From Paracamarosporium sp. OC-R06-R3 (lineage: Eukaryota > Ascomycota > Dothideomycetes > Pleosporales > Didymosphaeriaceae), in the NCBI GenBank assembly GCA_019828545.1, contig JACVRA010000404.1:1-61593 (forward strand): DNA of 61,593 bases, given 5' to 3'. Shown one piece after another: positions 24,925 through 36,102 of the stretch (position 1 is the stretch's first letter; every line of letters begins with the position of its first letter). Both the position numbers and the translations under genes were made by a program. The notes under the pieces are model-generated. The model did not search any database, had not been told where the DNA came from, and worked only from the letters and a program-made list of their open reading frames with translations.

Positions 24925-25545
24925 GTTCTTGGTTCTTGGGAGCAACATCAAACCTATAGACTCGAATGGCGCCATAGCCATTGACCTCGTCTATGTTCAC
25001 AGTAAAAACCTAATGCAGGATGTACATATTATCTCTCATCGCTCGCTTACTATACTTTGTTACGTGTTGTCGGCCTTGCCTACGCCTTAGCAATCTAGGC
25101 TGCGCCCTTCACCCCCGCATCATTCCTACTAAATCCGTCGCCTTGTGCAGAAGTATCTGGAAGCTAGGTCTATCCATTTAATCCAGACAGATTCCTAAGA
25201 GAGAAAGGGTCATAGATTCTGTAAACTCTCAGACTCTTCAGTGAAGGAAGTAGTGATTGTCCTGGAGAGGTACTCCTGGAGAGGTACTAGCAAGCATCAA
25301 GTTCACGATTTTCTCGGAAAATGACGTCGCGTATATAACATCGAGGTCCAAGGCGGGAGGAAGGCGCTGAGAATAAATGAGACAATGCCGACGTAAGAAA
25401 GCTTAAAGTTTAGCGTAAATGATGATGTGTCCGTAAATAGCTCCTACCTAGAGTAAGCTTTAATTTTCTCCGTTCCCCCTACATCTTAATGCTGTCAATA
25501 CCAATAACATATTGATATATATTGTCTCAAATGCTTTGTTATCCG
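24925..25545. other. intergenic between transposon and tyrosinase
   Basis: No supported gene. A short direct duplication CCTGGAGAGGTACT occurs twice in tandem near 25260-25290. The right end is the 3' flank of the tyrosinase. Confidence 0.35.
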
Positions 25546-26841
25546 CTAGGTATTGATATACTCAGAGCAGACCACATCTCCATGTAGGTCCATGACATCT
25601 CCAATTGTGACATTGGGAGAGAGCTCCGCCATGTACAGCCTGTGATTCAACGTAGTCACATTACCGTTATCGCCGAAGTATTTCGTAAACTCAGGACCCG
25701 TGCCACCAAGTGTAGAACCTGCATATCAATTTTCAGCTACTGCACCATCGTTACTAAATTGGCATTAGATAGCGTTGCTTACCTCCTACGGGTACGTTTG
25801 GGCCTCCAATGTCGGTATAGCGGGCTGGTAGGTCTCTTTTCTGCCACTCCCAGAAGAGCTTATCGAGCCAGGCGTGGTGTAGATAAAAGACCGGGTCTCC
25901 TGGCGATAGAGTAGCATCGCCCATCTACAAAACAGACAAGTCAGCATCGAGATATCTACACTATTTAACAATTGGGAAGGATGCGAAAGTGATATCTTAC
26001 AGCACCCCCGACGGCAGCATGACCGGCAGCATGGGGTCCGGAACTACCGCTCGGCACGCCGAACCAACAAACCCATGCGTCAGTGTAATTCTCGATCGCG
26101 TTGCATTTGTCAATGTTTTTCTGATTCGTCATTTGTAGATCGGCCGTACTAAACTGGCGGGTCAAGCAGTGGCTCTCGACGTTACCATCGCGGGTCCAAC
26201 GAAGTGTCAAGTTCCGGAAGGGGCCGGTCTCGACACATCCGCCCGGACCTGTCCCATCACCCCCAAAATACTCGTCTTTCCACAGTTCAGAAGCCGTCAT
26301 GTCCGCGATGTCGTGGAGCTCGTCCCAGTAGCTGATAGCCATGTTAGATGTAAAGTTAAGCTTTGAATATGGAACGCATACGGCATCCGGCCAGTGTATC
26401 CGCACTCATCCCTGATCAGTCGCTCGTGGGCAGTCAAGTAATATCGGTGAAATGGTAAGAATGCGCCCTGGGACTCTCTATCAGAAAAGCAACGGTCATT
26501 ACAGGAACAAAGTTCGCCTTACGACGCCGTGCACGGTCGCAGATTGTATTACGTGCGGCCATTGCAGGTCGTCCCATCGGGTGACAGCACGAGGATTCCC
26601 AGACTTAGCCGGCGAGTTCATCAGACAGAGGTCGGCCTTGATATAAGAATTTTTCTCGCGGCGCGTTAGGTTATACCTAGAATCAATCCATCAATCAACC
26701 GACACTATGGTCATCAATGATATGTGATTCTGACCATGGCACCCGCTGTCGAACCTCGCTGCAAAGAGATGCGTCCGCAACGCCAGAACTTGTAAAGATA
26801 GTCAAACCTACAGCAAGGATAAACAAGGCTTGCGATATCAT
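25546..26841 (-). CDS. secreted tyrosinase (type-3 copper oxidase)
   Basis: Oxidises phenols or catechols with a dinuclear copper centre. Six exons (26841-26735, 26676-26523, 26467-26382, 26331-26001, 25924-25783, 25718-25546) give 330 residues ending ...VCSEYINT, with no stop or frameshift. A signal peptide (MISQALFILAVGLTIFTSSGVADA) sends it out of the cell. Copper-A histidines fit WPH, TVHG and FLPFHRYYL; the last motif has Phe where tyrosinases usually have Trp (PWHR). Copper-B histidines fit GPHAAGHAAVGG and the SPGDPVFYLHHAWLDKLFWEWQ helix. The ECGYTGRMPYWDEL and EYFGGDGTGPGGCVETGPF motifs are typical of short fungal secreted tyrosinases, which lack the C-terminal lid domain, as here. 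Introns are 54-76 bp with CTAAC/CTGAC branch sites. It may act on a polyketide or aromatic product of the locus, but this is inference. Confidence 0.88.
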
Positions 26842-29800
26842 GTTGAATATGCTATATGCTTATTGCGTAGTACAATGGCAACAGTAAAAACAAATTCTGG
26901 CAGTGTAACTCTTTAGACAACACACCATTTTCAACTTAAATATGAAGACCACGTTGATGGGGCATGGTGAAATAGAAGGACAAGCCCCACTCTCTAGAGT
27001 GTTCCTTTCTTCATTAATTCCGCACCTGCGATTACGGCTGCTAATCGGGGTGATAGGACCTAACCAATTTGAAACCAAACTCAATCGATAAGACATAGAT
27101 GAATTTGGACAGAAAAGGCACCTGCGTACGCATAACGAGCGCTGACTGGGTCGCGTAGGAGGTGCGCTAAAGTGGCATGGGCTAGCTAATGTGATACGCG
27201 GAAAATACAGGAAAAGGATCGGTGCCATCCATATAGATTGCAATCCCTGTAACTTTGAAGATCACTATGTTAACCCGACCTTCCAGGAAAACGGAATTTT
27301 TCCGTCGGTGCTCTGCAATCCGGACATGCTAGATTGTAGCGATACTAACTCATTCGCGTTCGTGAGATTAGGGTAACGTCGCAACGATAGGGGTGATAGG
27401 GGTGATTAGAAGATCCCAACGCGGCCATCCACTTAACCACGGTCTGCTATACATTCCTTGCAGGGTGACCTTTATCCCTAGTACCTCTGTTGTCTTTACG
27501 CTGCAGGTGCCCTCTAAAGCTAGAACAGCTTCCACGAAAGCGGACCTGGTATACGCAAATTAAACTTTGAATTGCTTCGTTTAAGAAACGCTGAAGAGGC
27601 TGGTATATTGCCACCCAGGTCTCTCAAGCAGCTGTAGAACGGTCATGAGGTAGGGCTGGTTCCCGTTCACTTAGGCACTATGTACTGACTGCATTGGAAT
27701 CGCCGGGCCTGCTCGCTGACGGAAGCTCTCTCCCCTCTCACCCCTTATAGCTGCAACATCATCGACAACGTTTTGTGCGACGTGTTTGACGTGTTTGAGT
27801 CAGGGTACAATTGGCGCGTCATAGTAGCTGAGCTTCGCTAGATATCTCCAATAATGGTTCCTATACTACATGTCCTACAGCGAATCAAGAGTTTCTGTAA
27901 GTCTCCTATTGCCAATTTAAAAATCCTTATCCATACCTGTGATATCGTTATGCACAATACAAGCTAACTGAAGTCTTAGAAAACTCACCAGGATCTCTAG
28001 TATTCAACTCTTTGCTTTTACTAAAAGTCCCGCCTTCTACTTTGACATCAACAAGCGGATTGATAACATCGTTGGCCTTCACATGTATTGAACTTCGCTC
28101 AAAGCACTTGATTGTCCTAAATATTGCACACTTACTCGTCGATTAATTGGACCGCCTCATTTGCTACTAAGAGTCCCACGTTGCTTCCTCCACTTTGAGC
28201 TCGAGTGTCGAAACGTCGTCCGCGACATGACGACTTAGCTTTCTGTATGGGTTGCCGCCTATCATATGAAACGGAACTATGGAGAATAGCCCCCTCGATT
28301 TCTAGTGACTGCCATTGATATTATTGATGATGACTGGATGCCGCATATCGGCGCTCAACGTAGCGCGCTAGCGCCGTACTCGAGTTCCCGAGAAGTAGCG
28401 AAGAGAAAATATTGATCAAAATAGAAGAGAAACCTACGTCTTCCCTTAAATATCAATACAAGATCTGTTTTTCTGGACTGCGAAGACCAGGCACGAGCAT
28501 GATCCTTGAAGGAGAAGAAAGTTTCACCTTCCCTTTACATGATCGTGTTCAGGCAATAGGCAACGCAGATGCAACACACGAGGCGAGCACCTACTTGAAG
28601 CCTAAAAGGCTACACTATTATTAGGATCGTTATAGGGGCTTGCCAGCCTGTCAAAATACTTGTCAAGAAGCGCAGGACAATTCTCCGCGAACAACAGGTC
28701 TTCATTGGCAGGATAAAATGGGGCAGAATGGATCAATAATGATCCAAGACGTGTCGATTGTTCGCCATGGAATTACTTTCGGAAAAACAGCCAGGAGCGC
28801 TAATTAGCTTCGCGCATTATGGCGTTATCTTAGGAAGGGGCTAGCATTATTGGTTTTTAGAAGGAATTGATAAGTTGATCTTCGCTATTGCAGACGCATT
28901 TGTTCCGACGGGATGGAAGAATTGGCTCGATAGGCCGAAAGAGTAGATATGTGCATGTCGAACACCAAATTTTTAGTCTACATCTGCCAGCAATCACATG
29001 GCCAGAAAATCCTGGGATAACGAAGGATGTTACGATCAGTACATATTATGAAGGACTGTCCATAGGTTCCTTGTCTTTACAATTAACATTCATCGAACCC
29101 CATCGCTAAGGAATGTCGAAAGCTAAGTCTGTTGTTCACCATCGTTAGAGATCCAGGCATAAGTATAAACTCGGCAGATGGAACCGTTGTCATAAGAGAT
29201 CTGTCGCTATCTGATATACTTAGTATTCATGCCACAGTGTTGCCAGGTGGCAACATTCCTGGCAATACTAAAGAGCAGATACGCGTGACCATCACAATTA
29301 AATGCAGTCAAATCCTACGTTAACGCGCCTCATTCTACAAGTGCAAATACCTGTCACAATTGTTTTTATTTATGGAATTCCAACTTTGCGGACTACAGAA
29401 ACATAGATGTCAGGATCACGATCGAAGAAGTCTGAGTGTGGGTGCTAGGGCGAAAGCGGAACCTTGAGGTGCTAGATCTCTACAATGTGCTGCCACCTGG
29501 ATCGTTATTGGCACTGGCGCTGACATCACTCAACACAACCTCCTTTCAGTGACCTTCCTATCTCACCAACGGTGACTGCTTCGTTCGTAACTTGTAGCTA
29601 AGTACAACTTTAGTCATAACGTGCACCACATTTGCCAACACCAACCGTGATAGTATGTTCTTATGAGGCAGATATACAACGCCCAAATCAACACGATGGC
29701 TGACCTTCGTCTGCGCCCATTTCTCCCCTCAGTATTTCATTGAAACAATCAAGCAGAAAATAACCTCACGTGTCCATTGAACTTGTGAAAAATGTACTGA

Positions 29801-30711
29801 CTTGATGTCGCGTGATACGGAATGTGAACCTGGCAGAGAGGAAATTCCATATAAGCACTACGAGGCGGTCATAAACTGCAGGTTCTTAGTCAAAATTTGG
29901 CAAAATATCTTCAGCCATGGTCAGATGTTGAACGGGCCCATTTGCCTTTTTCACTTGACGTTCCTCACACCTCCACCCACAAGGCCTTAAGGGGGTGGAG
30001 ACACCTTCTTTCAAGAGACTATAGCTACCTATCAACATCATCCGCCGAATTGACTTCGCTCTCGGTAGAGGTAAGAGATTCCCATCCAAGATAATACGAT
30101 TAGAACAGTCATTCACCATTAAAACCCTATCGAGACCCACAAGGTTCATGTCGAGCCTCCACCATTACATGAACTATTAATTCAAGACCTACGGTAGGTA
30201 AAATTCAAACGTGAAGCCTTAATGAGCTAGCGCAAGGGTTCTGGTTGTTACTAGGAGGAACGAATCCTTAGTTCGAGACCAATCCATGACACGCAAACAC
30301 TTGTTCGTGTTCTTATCTCCCGACTACTAATCAATCTTAGTAGCGATCGAAACAGTACTGTACCTTCTTAGGGTCGCGTAAATCATCACGTTTTCAACCT
30401 TGTGAATACAGCTGCTCCAATGGAATAGCGATTGCAAGACAAAATGAAGAATTTGACGTGCATATATATACATGATTGAAACCACTATAAGCCAGCATTC
30501 CGTCGGTACACTGACATCGCACGACACCATAAAATTCACCTTAATGCTCCCAGACGAACAGACCACTTATCGCTCCACCATGCGAAGCTGACTTTCCCCT
30601 CGCCACAATCCCGTTACTGCGGTCTGCGCGTTGCTATGAAACTCTCAGAACCCATAGATATCATTTTCACACTACCGATCCTTTGGCAGCGTTTCAGCAT
30701 CTAATGGACAA
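26842..30711. other. 3.9-kb gene-poor, probably decayed region
   Basis: I find no gene I can defend. Coding-like scraps are present: on the minus strand near 27980-28250 (for example NPLVDVKVEGGTFSKSKEL and GNPYRKLSRHVADDVSTLEL), and on the plus strand near 28890-29320 (ITKDVTISTYYEGLSIGSL, and TVVIRDLSLSDILSIHATVL). They are broken by stops and do not join by simple splicing. They look like remnants of one or more unidentified genes. Confidence 0.4.
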
Positions 30712-31613
30712 TTAAAGCAACTCTTCTCCGTCATGTGTCTCTTCCGCCCCTTTTCGGCTTGGTATACATTCGGATGGATGATGATAAATCAGGAAAGCCA
30801 ATACACCCAACATGAGCGTCGAGTCGCAGATACAAAGAAATGCCTCGCTTTTCTGCATTGTCGAATCGTGATCGCCTACGAACTCGAAGAATCGGAAGAT
30901 CAATCTGACGGAAATTATCGCACTGGAAACATAGATGGCGAGCATCACCGCCCTCCAACCTCTCTTTCCACGGCGTGCATCGAGGTGTAAGGACTGTTCG
31001 GTGGGGTTCATCAATAGTCTTCGATGAAAGACCCTCGCTATCGCGACAAAAATCGCAAAGAAAATCAGCTAAGCGGTCAGACCAACAAGGATGATTATCT
31101 TGCGACGGGTGAAATTGCTGTTGAGCATGCCAGAGCCCATGATCTGAACGAGGAATGTAACGATGTCTCCTCCCACGAACACCATAGTGACCCTTGACGG
31201 CTTCATGGGCGAGTACGCTTCGCCGTGCACGAGTAGTATAATGCGTCTAAGTACCATGTAAATGAATGGGGTGATCAGAGCAGGTGCGACGAGGATGCAG
31301 AGTGTTTGAACGATAAAGAACGCAAAGTTGTTCGTGTCTTTCGCGGCGAGGAAGCGGGTGGCGTATCCAACGATTTCAACTACCGAAAACTATGATAAGT
31401 TGTTGTTCAACGAGTGTATTAGATGCGAACTGTGGAAAAGTAACTGTAAAACGTATGTGCTCCGCCTATTACAAGGACGATGAAGTAGAAAACCCGTCGG
31501 CGGAAGATTATGAGAACGTTCCACAGTGTAGCAATGACGAAAAGAACTAGAAACAATACAGCAGCAACAGAGCTGGGCTTGTAGACCCTTGGACTGCCGT
31601 GAGTGCCCGCCAT
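30712..31613 (-). pseudogene. RTA1-like multi-pass membrane protein with in-frame stop
   Basis: RTA1-like proteins are seven-helix fungal membrane proteins linked to lipid translocation and drug or sterol stress. The start at 31613 (MAGTHGSPRVYKPSSVAAVLF) opens the first helix. An intron follows near 31380-31460, whose donor is unclear. The rest is one frame containing VEIVGYATRFLAAKD, PALITPFIYMVLRRI, the signature PSRVTMVFVGGDIVTFLVQ followed by MGSGML, then LIFFAIFVAI, RLIFRFFEFVGDHD and YHHPSECIP. A TAG at 31071-31069 interrupts the frame between ILVGLTA and LIFFAIF, where relatives usually have Gln. The frame is otherwise open to 30712, so a single CAG-to-TAG change explains the break. 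Either a recent pseudogene or, less likely, a truncated allele. Confidence 0.75.
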
Positions 31614-33064
31614 GGTCGCGAAAGAACGGCTTGAGATATGATAGGAGCGGCGTGTGTATTGACTTTGATAGTGGGGGAACAACGAGTCTTTAGATGTGTG
31701 AAAATCATACTAGCCGTGCAGCGGCTCTTTAAAAGCTTTTAGCGAAAGGTCGTGCTCCTATTCTCTGCGAGAGACTGTGCAAGGGTCGGTGTAATGCTAT
31801 CGTCGTATCGTCGTACCGTTGTATCAGGGCCCCAACCGTATACACTTATCATACTACCTAGCCGAACGTCATGTACTATGATTATTTAGGACTGTTTGAG
31901 AGTTCCGTTATGACTGTCCCGCCCTGAAGAATACTGTGTCTATATACGTGTAAACTTCAAATGATCAATTTAGCCTCCCTGTCCGGCATTCAAATCTGAC
32001 TGTCGCGTGAACCACTTTTTTAATTATGTTTCCGCTGATCAATGGGCGCGTTAAGGCTGGACCTGTTCGAGTTCGCATGTGAAGATCTCCTACCGAGCAT
32101 TTATGATATCGCTATCCTATGCTTAATCATATCACCACGGAGGTACGCGTACCTTCCGCTTTGGAATAGGGAATGGCGCGTGTCTTCTTTACCTTCATCA
32201 AAGTCCTACTAGTCGCCGCTATATGTTATGAATTCATCGAAATAGCTCAGGGTTTGGAGTCGCCTGTCTGAAGTTGAGCTAGTGTCTGTGCGTTTTTTTT
32301 TTCAGTCAGGATGTCTTAGAGCAGCCTCACATGCGCAAGGTAGACTAACCACGTCTAGCACTTTTTATGGTTTTATGTGCTTCGTTTTAAAATACCGTCT
32401 GGACGAGGACGGATTTCTAATTCTAACGTTGAGAAATGGGCAATTTTAACATCCGACAGAGCTACAATCGAGCGTTGAATAGACGCAGTAGACTTATTTT
32501 ATTGGCTGTTTCTGTCTCTCCATCTTGTCACGCAGTTTGGCCTGAACGACAAGAGTGCAGCGCGGTAGATTGCATTCTTAGGTGACATTGCCGGAGGATG
32601 TGTACCACTTATGCTCGCCCACTTTTCTGTATCCAATGAACTCAATACTTGAGTACTCCATGCTCATGGTACACTTAATGTCCCATCAACACGCGTCTTT
32701 GAACTTGCATTCAATTGAGAGAATAATCTAATACCTTCTATGGAAGAATCCATTCCAACCAAGTCAGCAGACCCTAATACGGCACCCGATCTTGCGTCAA
32801 CTGCGGCAATTGGGACAAACGTTCCGCCGAGGGCTTTTTCACTTTCACTGTCATCAATAGGGTCACAAGGCTCGGATACTGGTGTCGTGGACTTTCCTTG
32901 CCCATTTGCAATCACTTTATATACAGGAACAGAAGCAAAGGTATACAATTATAGTAATAAACGTGTGCTCAGATAATGGAGCGTTCGTCCACGCAACTAT
33001 CAGATTGCTAGGTGACATACGCCGTGCGCAATGATTTACACACTGGTTCATCCTCGAGACATGA
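31614..33064. other. intergenic, no gene recognised
   Basis: No supported gene. A 94-codon minus-strand frame (32948-32664) with an acidic PCDPIDDSESEKALGG stretch has no recognisable fold. Confidence 0.35.
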
Positions 33065-34021
33065 TTATGGCGATAGATGCTTGGCAAATATTGGTGCGAA
33101 AAGTTCAGGTCGATTGTAGTGTCCTGCCAGATCATGTGTGTATTTGCCCAGAATCGCGTCCCGTACTTCTACAGTCGCATACAATATCTCTTCTTCAGGT
33201 GATAACGGCCCTGCGATGATATTTCCATTTGGCCCAAGGATGGTCGCACGTGGTTTCTTTTGTTCTTGTCGCAGAAACTCCTTGGTACTGTCATCGTCGC
33301 CGTAGGCGGCTATAGCATCATCGCCAACCAGGCCAACACTGTTGATTAAGAAGCACTTGAGCGCATAGGCTAGCCCTCGTGTTGCATTGAGGATGCAATC
33401 GTGCATATCAGCTCCTGGAGTGAAATGTGGGGGCCACGACGCAACATGCACCAAAGGGTAGGACATGCCTAGTGCATACGTAGCAAGGTGGTTCACATTC
33501 TCGCCACAGATTAAGCCGCTGAGCGTGCCAAGATCTTCGGTTTTAGTATAAGCTATGGCACCCGTTGTGCCAGGGCCGTGAATGAGGCGTTCTGCTAGGG
33601 TGGGTACGTATTTCTGATGTTTGCATAACAGCGTTCCGTCACGGCCAAATATTAGCTGCGTATTATAAGTGGTTCCGGTTGTTCCTGACCGTCGCTCGTT
33701 GATTCCGACAATAGCGTATATTCCCGCGTTGCGACATGCGTTTCCAATGGCTTGAGTTTCCGGTCCTGGAACCTCGACCGAATTGTCCCAAAGTTGTAAG
33801 TACAACGAATGTGCTCTGCTGAGATCCACGGGCAAAAGTTCGATCCAGCCCGGGTAGCCGGGTATGATGCATTCTGGGAAGCCAATAATATCGGCGCCGG
33901 ACTCTCCAGCTTCGCGGATCAGGCGACATACTTTCTCGCTTGTGGCTTGTTTGTCCAGAAAGACCGGTGCCATCTGAACAGCTGCCAGCTTCAGATGCTG
34001 TGCTGATGCTGGCGTCATCAT
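33065..34021 (-). CDS. nitrilase (carbon-nitrogen hydrolase)
   Basis: Hydrolyses organic nitriles to acids and ammonia, or to amides in some members. Single exon, 318 residues, close to the family norm of 310-350. The Glu-Lys-Cys triad is visible: Glu50 in GFPECIIPGYPGW, Lys137 in KHQKYVPTLAERL, and Cys171 in SGLICGENVNHLA, followed by the usual HVASWPPHF and LGPNGNIIAGPL motifs. Residues after about 295 (GHYNRPELFAP) match the conserved C-terminal exit helix. There is no signal peptide, so cytosolic. It is divergently transcribed from an MFS carrier across a 328-bp intergenic gap, so they may share control. The gene is intact. In this context it may detoxify or process a nitrile or amide metabolite. 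Confidence 0.92.
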   Translation of the reverse strand: MMTPASAQHLKLAAVQMAPVFLDKQATSEKVCRLIREAGESGADIIGFPECIIPGYPGWIELLPVDLSRAHSLYLQLWDNSVEVPGPETQAIGNACRNAGIYAIVGINERRSGTTGTTYNTQLIFGRDGTLLCKHQKYVPTLAERLIHGPGTTGAIAYTKTEDLGTLSGLICGENVNHLATYALGMSYPLVHVASWPPHFTPGADMHDCILNATRGLAYALKCFLINSVGLVGDDAIAAYGDDDSTKEFLRQEQKKPRATILGPNGNIIAGPLSPEEEILYATVEVRDAILGKYTHDLAGHYNRPELFAPIFAKHLSP

Positions 34022-34349
34022 TGTTGTATTCGAAGAGATTCTTGGGAATCAATGCACTCTATGAAGAGCAAGCTTTGTGGTTGCAACGTAGTAGTGCAAT
34101 TCAAGTGACGCTCGTTACCTATTATCGGGTGAAACGCCAAGCCGACCAATCCATTTCAGCCGCAAATCTCGCCCGTGTCTCGGCCGTCTTACTAAATATT
34201 CATATTGGATAGACATCATTTACGTAACCCGGCACTTCAACCTTGCGCAAAACAAAATCATCATTAAAGACTCAATCATGAAAAGATTTTCCTCACATCT
34301 TAAGATCATTTTCTGCCATACCAATCCCTGACTTTCATCGCTTTCATAT
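34022..34349. promoter_or_regulatory. shared divergent promoter region (nitrilase / MFS)
   Basis: A 328-bp gap between two divergent ATGs must contain both promoters. No consensus operator can be named; a CCG-containing CCGACCAATCC string lies near 34143 and a CGG-less flank follows. Co-regulation is inferred from geometry only. Confidence 0.4.
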
Positions 34350-35795
34350 ATGGATATGACCTCAGCTCCATCGATGGACGCCACAACGGAGAACCAGACA
34401 CAGGACCTTCAAAGCAAGCCTGACGGCGGCTACGGTTGGGTGTGTGTTTTGAGTGTTTTCTTGATAAACGCGCACACTTGGGGTCTTAATGCTGTAAGTC
34501 GAGAACTTCCGACTGCCTCCTACGAGACTAGATTGATCAACTCTGCAAATAGGCTTACGCTGTTTTTCTTGAATTCTATTTACATTCAGGTGCTCTTCCT
34601 GATGCAACACCTGTGCAATTCGCCTACATTGGTGGTCTCAGTATCTCTGTAGCCTTTCTTGTTAGCCCGATTGTGTCCAAGCTTTCAAGTGCCTACAGCA
34701 CCCGGTTGATACTTGGTGTCGGCGTCGTGATCGAGGCTATGTCGTTCATTGCAGCGTCTTTTGCAACGCGCACGTGGCACCTCTTTCTCACTCAAGGCCT
34801 TTGTTTCGGATTAGGAATGGGCTTCCTCTACGTAGGAACGGTTGGAATATTGCCGTCATGGTTCGACAGACGCAGTGGCCTAGCGAACGCCTTAGCCTCA
34901 GGAGGCTCTGGAATTGGAGGATTGTCCTACTCACTGGCAGCTAACCAGCTCATCAGGCAGCTCGGCTCTCCTATGACACTGCGAATCCTGGGGATAATTG
35001 CGGCTATCGTGAACGGTCTGTCGGTCCTCTTGCTAAAGGACAAGCGACTCAAAACATCCCTCGCTGTTGGCTCTGGACAGGCTTCTGAGCTCATGCTGGT
35101 ACTACGACAACCATCTATGTTGTTCTTCATTACATATACTGTGTGCAGCATCCTCGGATATGTGGTACTACTCTTTTCGCTTCCCAGCTTTGCTAGTAGC
35201 ATTGGATTGTCTTCCGCACAAGGATCAACGGCGGGGGCACTATTGAGTTTGGGACAGTTGGTTGGTCGTCCTACGATTGGATATCTGTGCGATAGATTCG
35301 ACAGGCTACTCGTCACTAGCACCTCATCAATTGTCGCTAGTGTGTTATGTCTGCTTATGTGGACGCTTACCAATTCTTTTGGTGTTCTTATCACGTTCAG
35401 CATTCTTGTTGGTCTTGTTGCGTAAGTTATTACGTGTTTCCTCGCGTAGCCAGGTTCACTCGTAGATTGGAATGTAAATTCGGCTAATACCAAGGGCAAA
35501 GTGGCACTCTCTTTGCCGTTGTGGCTCCGATCTTGGTGGACATCGTCGGGTTGGAACAGCTATCTTCGGCTTTGAACTTGACCTGGTTGATACTTGTGAT
35601 ACCCGCCACATGTAAGTCCGATGCTTGCCAACTACCAACTGAAGCTATCTGACATCTCTAGTTTCAGAAGCGATTGCCCTCTATATTACGAACATTAATG
35701 GGGGAAGTTTCTTCGGAGCGAAGATGTTCGCAGGTTTTGCATATCTCATTGCTGCTGTAGCTATCATGTGCATCTATATTACAGTAAACCGATAG
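34350..35795 (+). CDS. MFS monocarboxylate transporter-like protein
   Basis: Twelve-helix plasma-membrane carrier of the monocarboxylate porter type. Four exons (34350-34493, 34553-35421, 35502-35611, 35662-35795) give 418 residues. The N-terminal PDGGYGWVCVLSVFLINAHTWG signature of the family is intact. Exon 2 begins AYAVFLEFYL and continues PVQFAYIGGLSISVAFLVSP, the LGMGFLYVGTVGILPSWF motif, and GQLVGRPTIGYLCDRFDR between helices 8 and 9. Exons 3 and 4 supply the last two helices and end in ITVNR. All introns have GT-AG ends. It is paired head-to-head with the nitrilase and has a paralogue at 38526-40128 with the same intron positions. The substrate is probably a carboxylate or pathway product; not established. 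Confidence 0.9.
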
Positions 35796-36102
35796 ATTTG
35801 AGCGTCTGGGTGGAAAAGAGATATCGCGTTTATTCGACTAGTGGATTCTTTTAAGAGTTGTCATTGTCTGGTGGGCTCCGGCCTGGTATGGGTGAATTGG
35901 ATAGTATAGATCAATGTGATTGTCTACTCTGCGGCTAGTAGACTTATAGTGTACATTTGTCAAGGTAGCCGCGTGTCCATTGTAATAGACTTGGCACCGC
36001 CAATGTGTCGACGTAGTGATTATAAGTTGCAGCTAGGCTTGGGAAAGAGGTGAATTTAGAGTGACTCTGAGTAAACCGCGTCTCGTAAAATGCTTCGAAC
36101 CT

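Noticed and set aside
30327..30566. 79-codon minus-strand frame
   Set aside because: No recognisable features; it lies in a decayed region and begins without promoter or splice signals.
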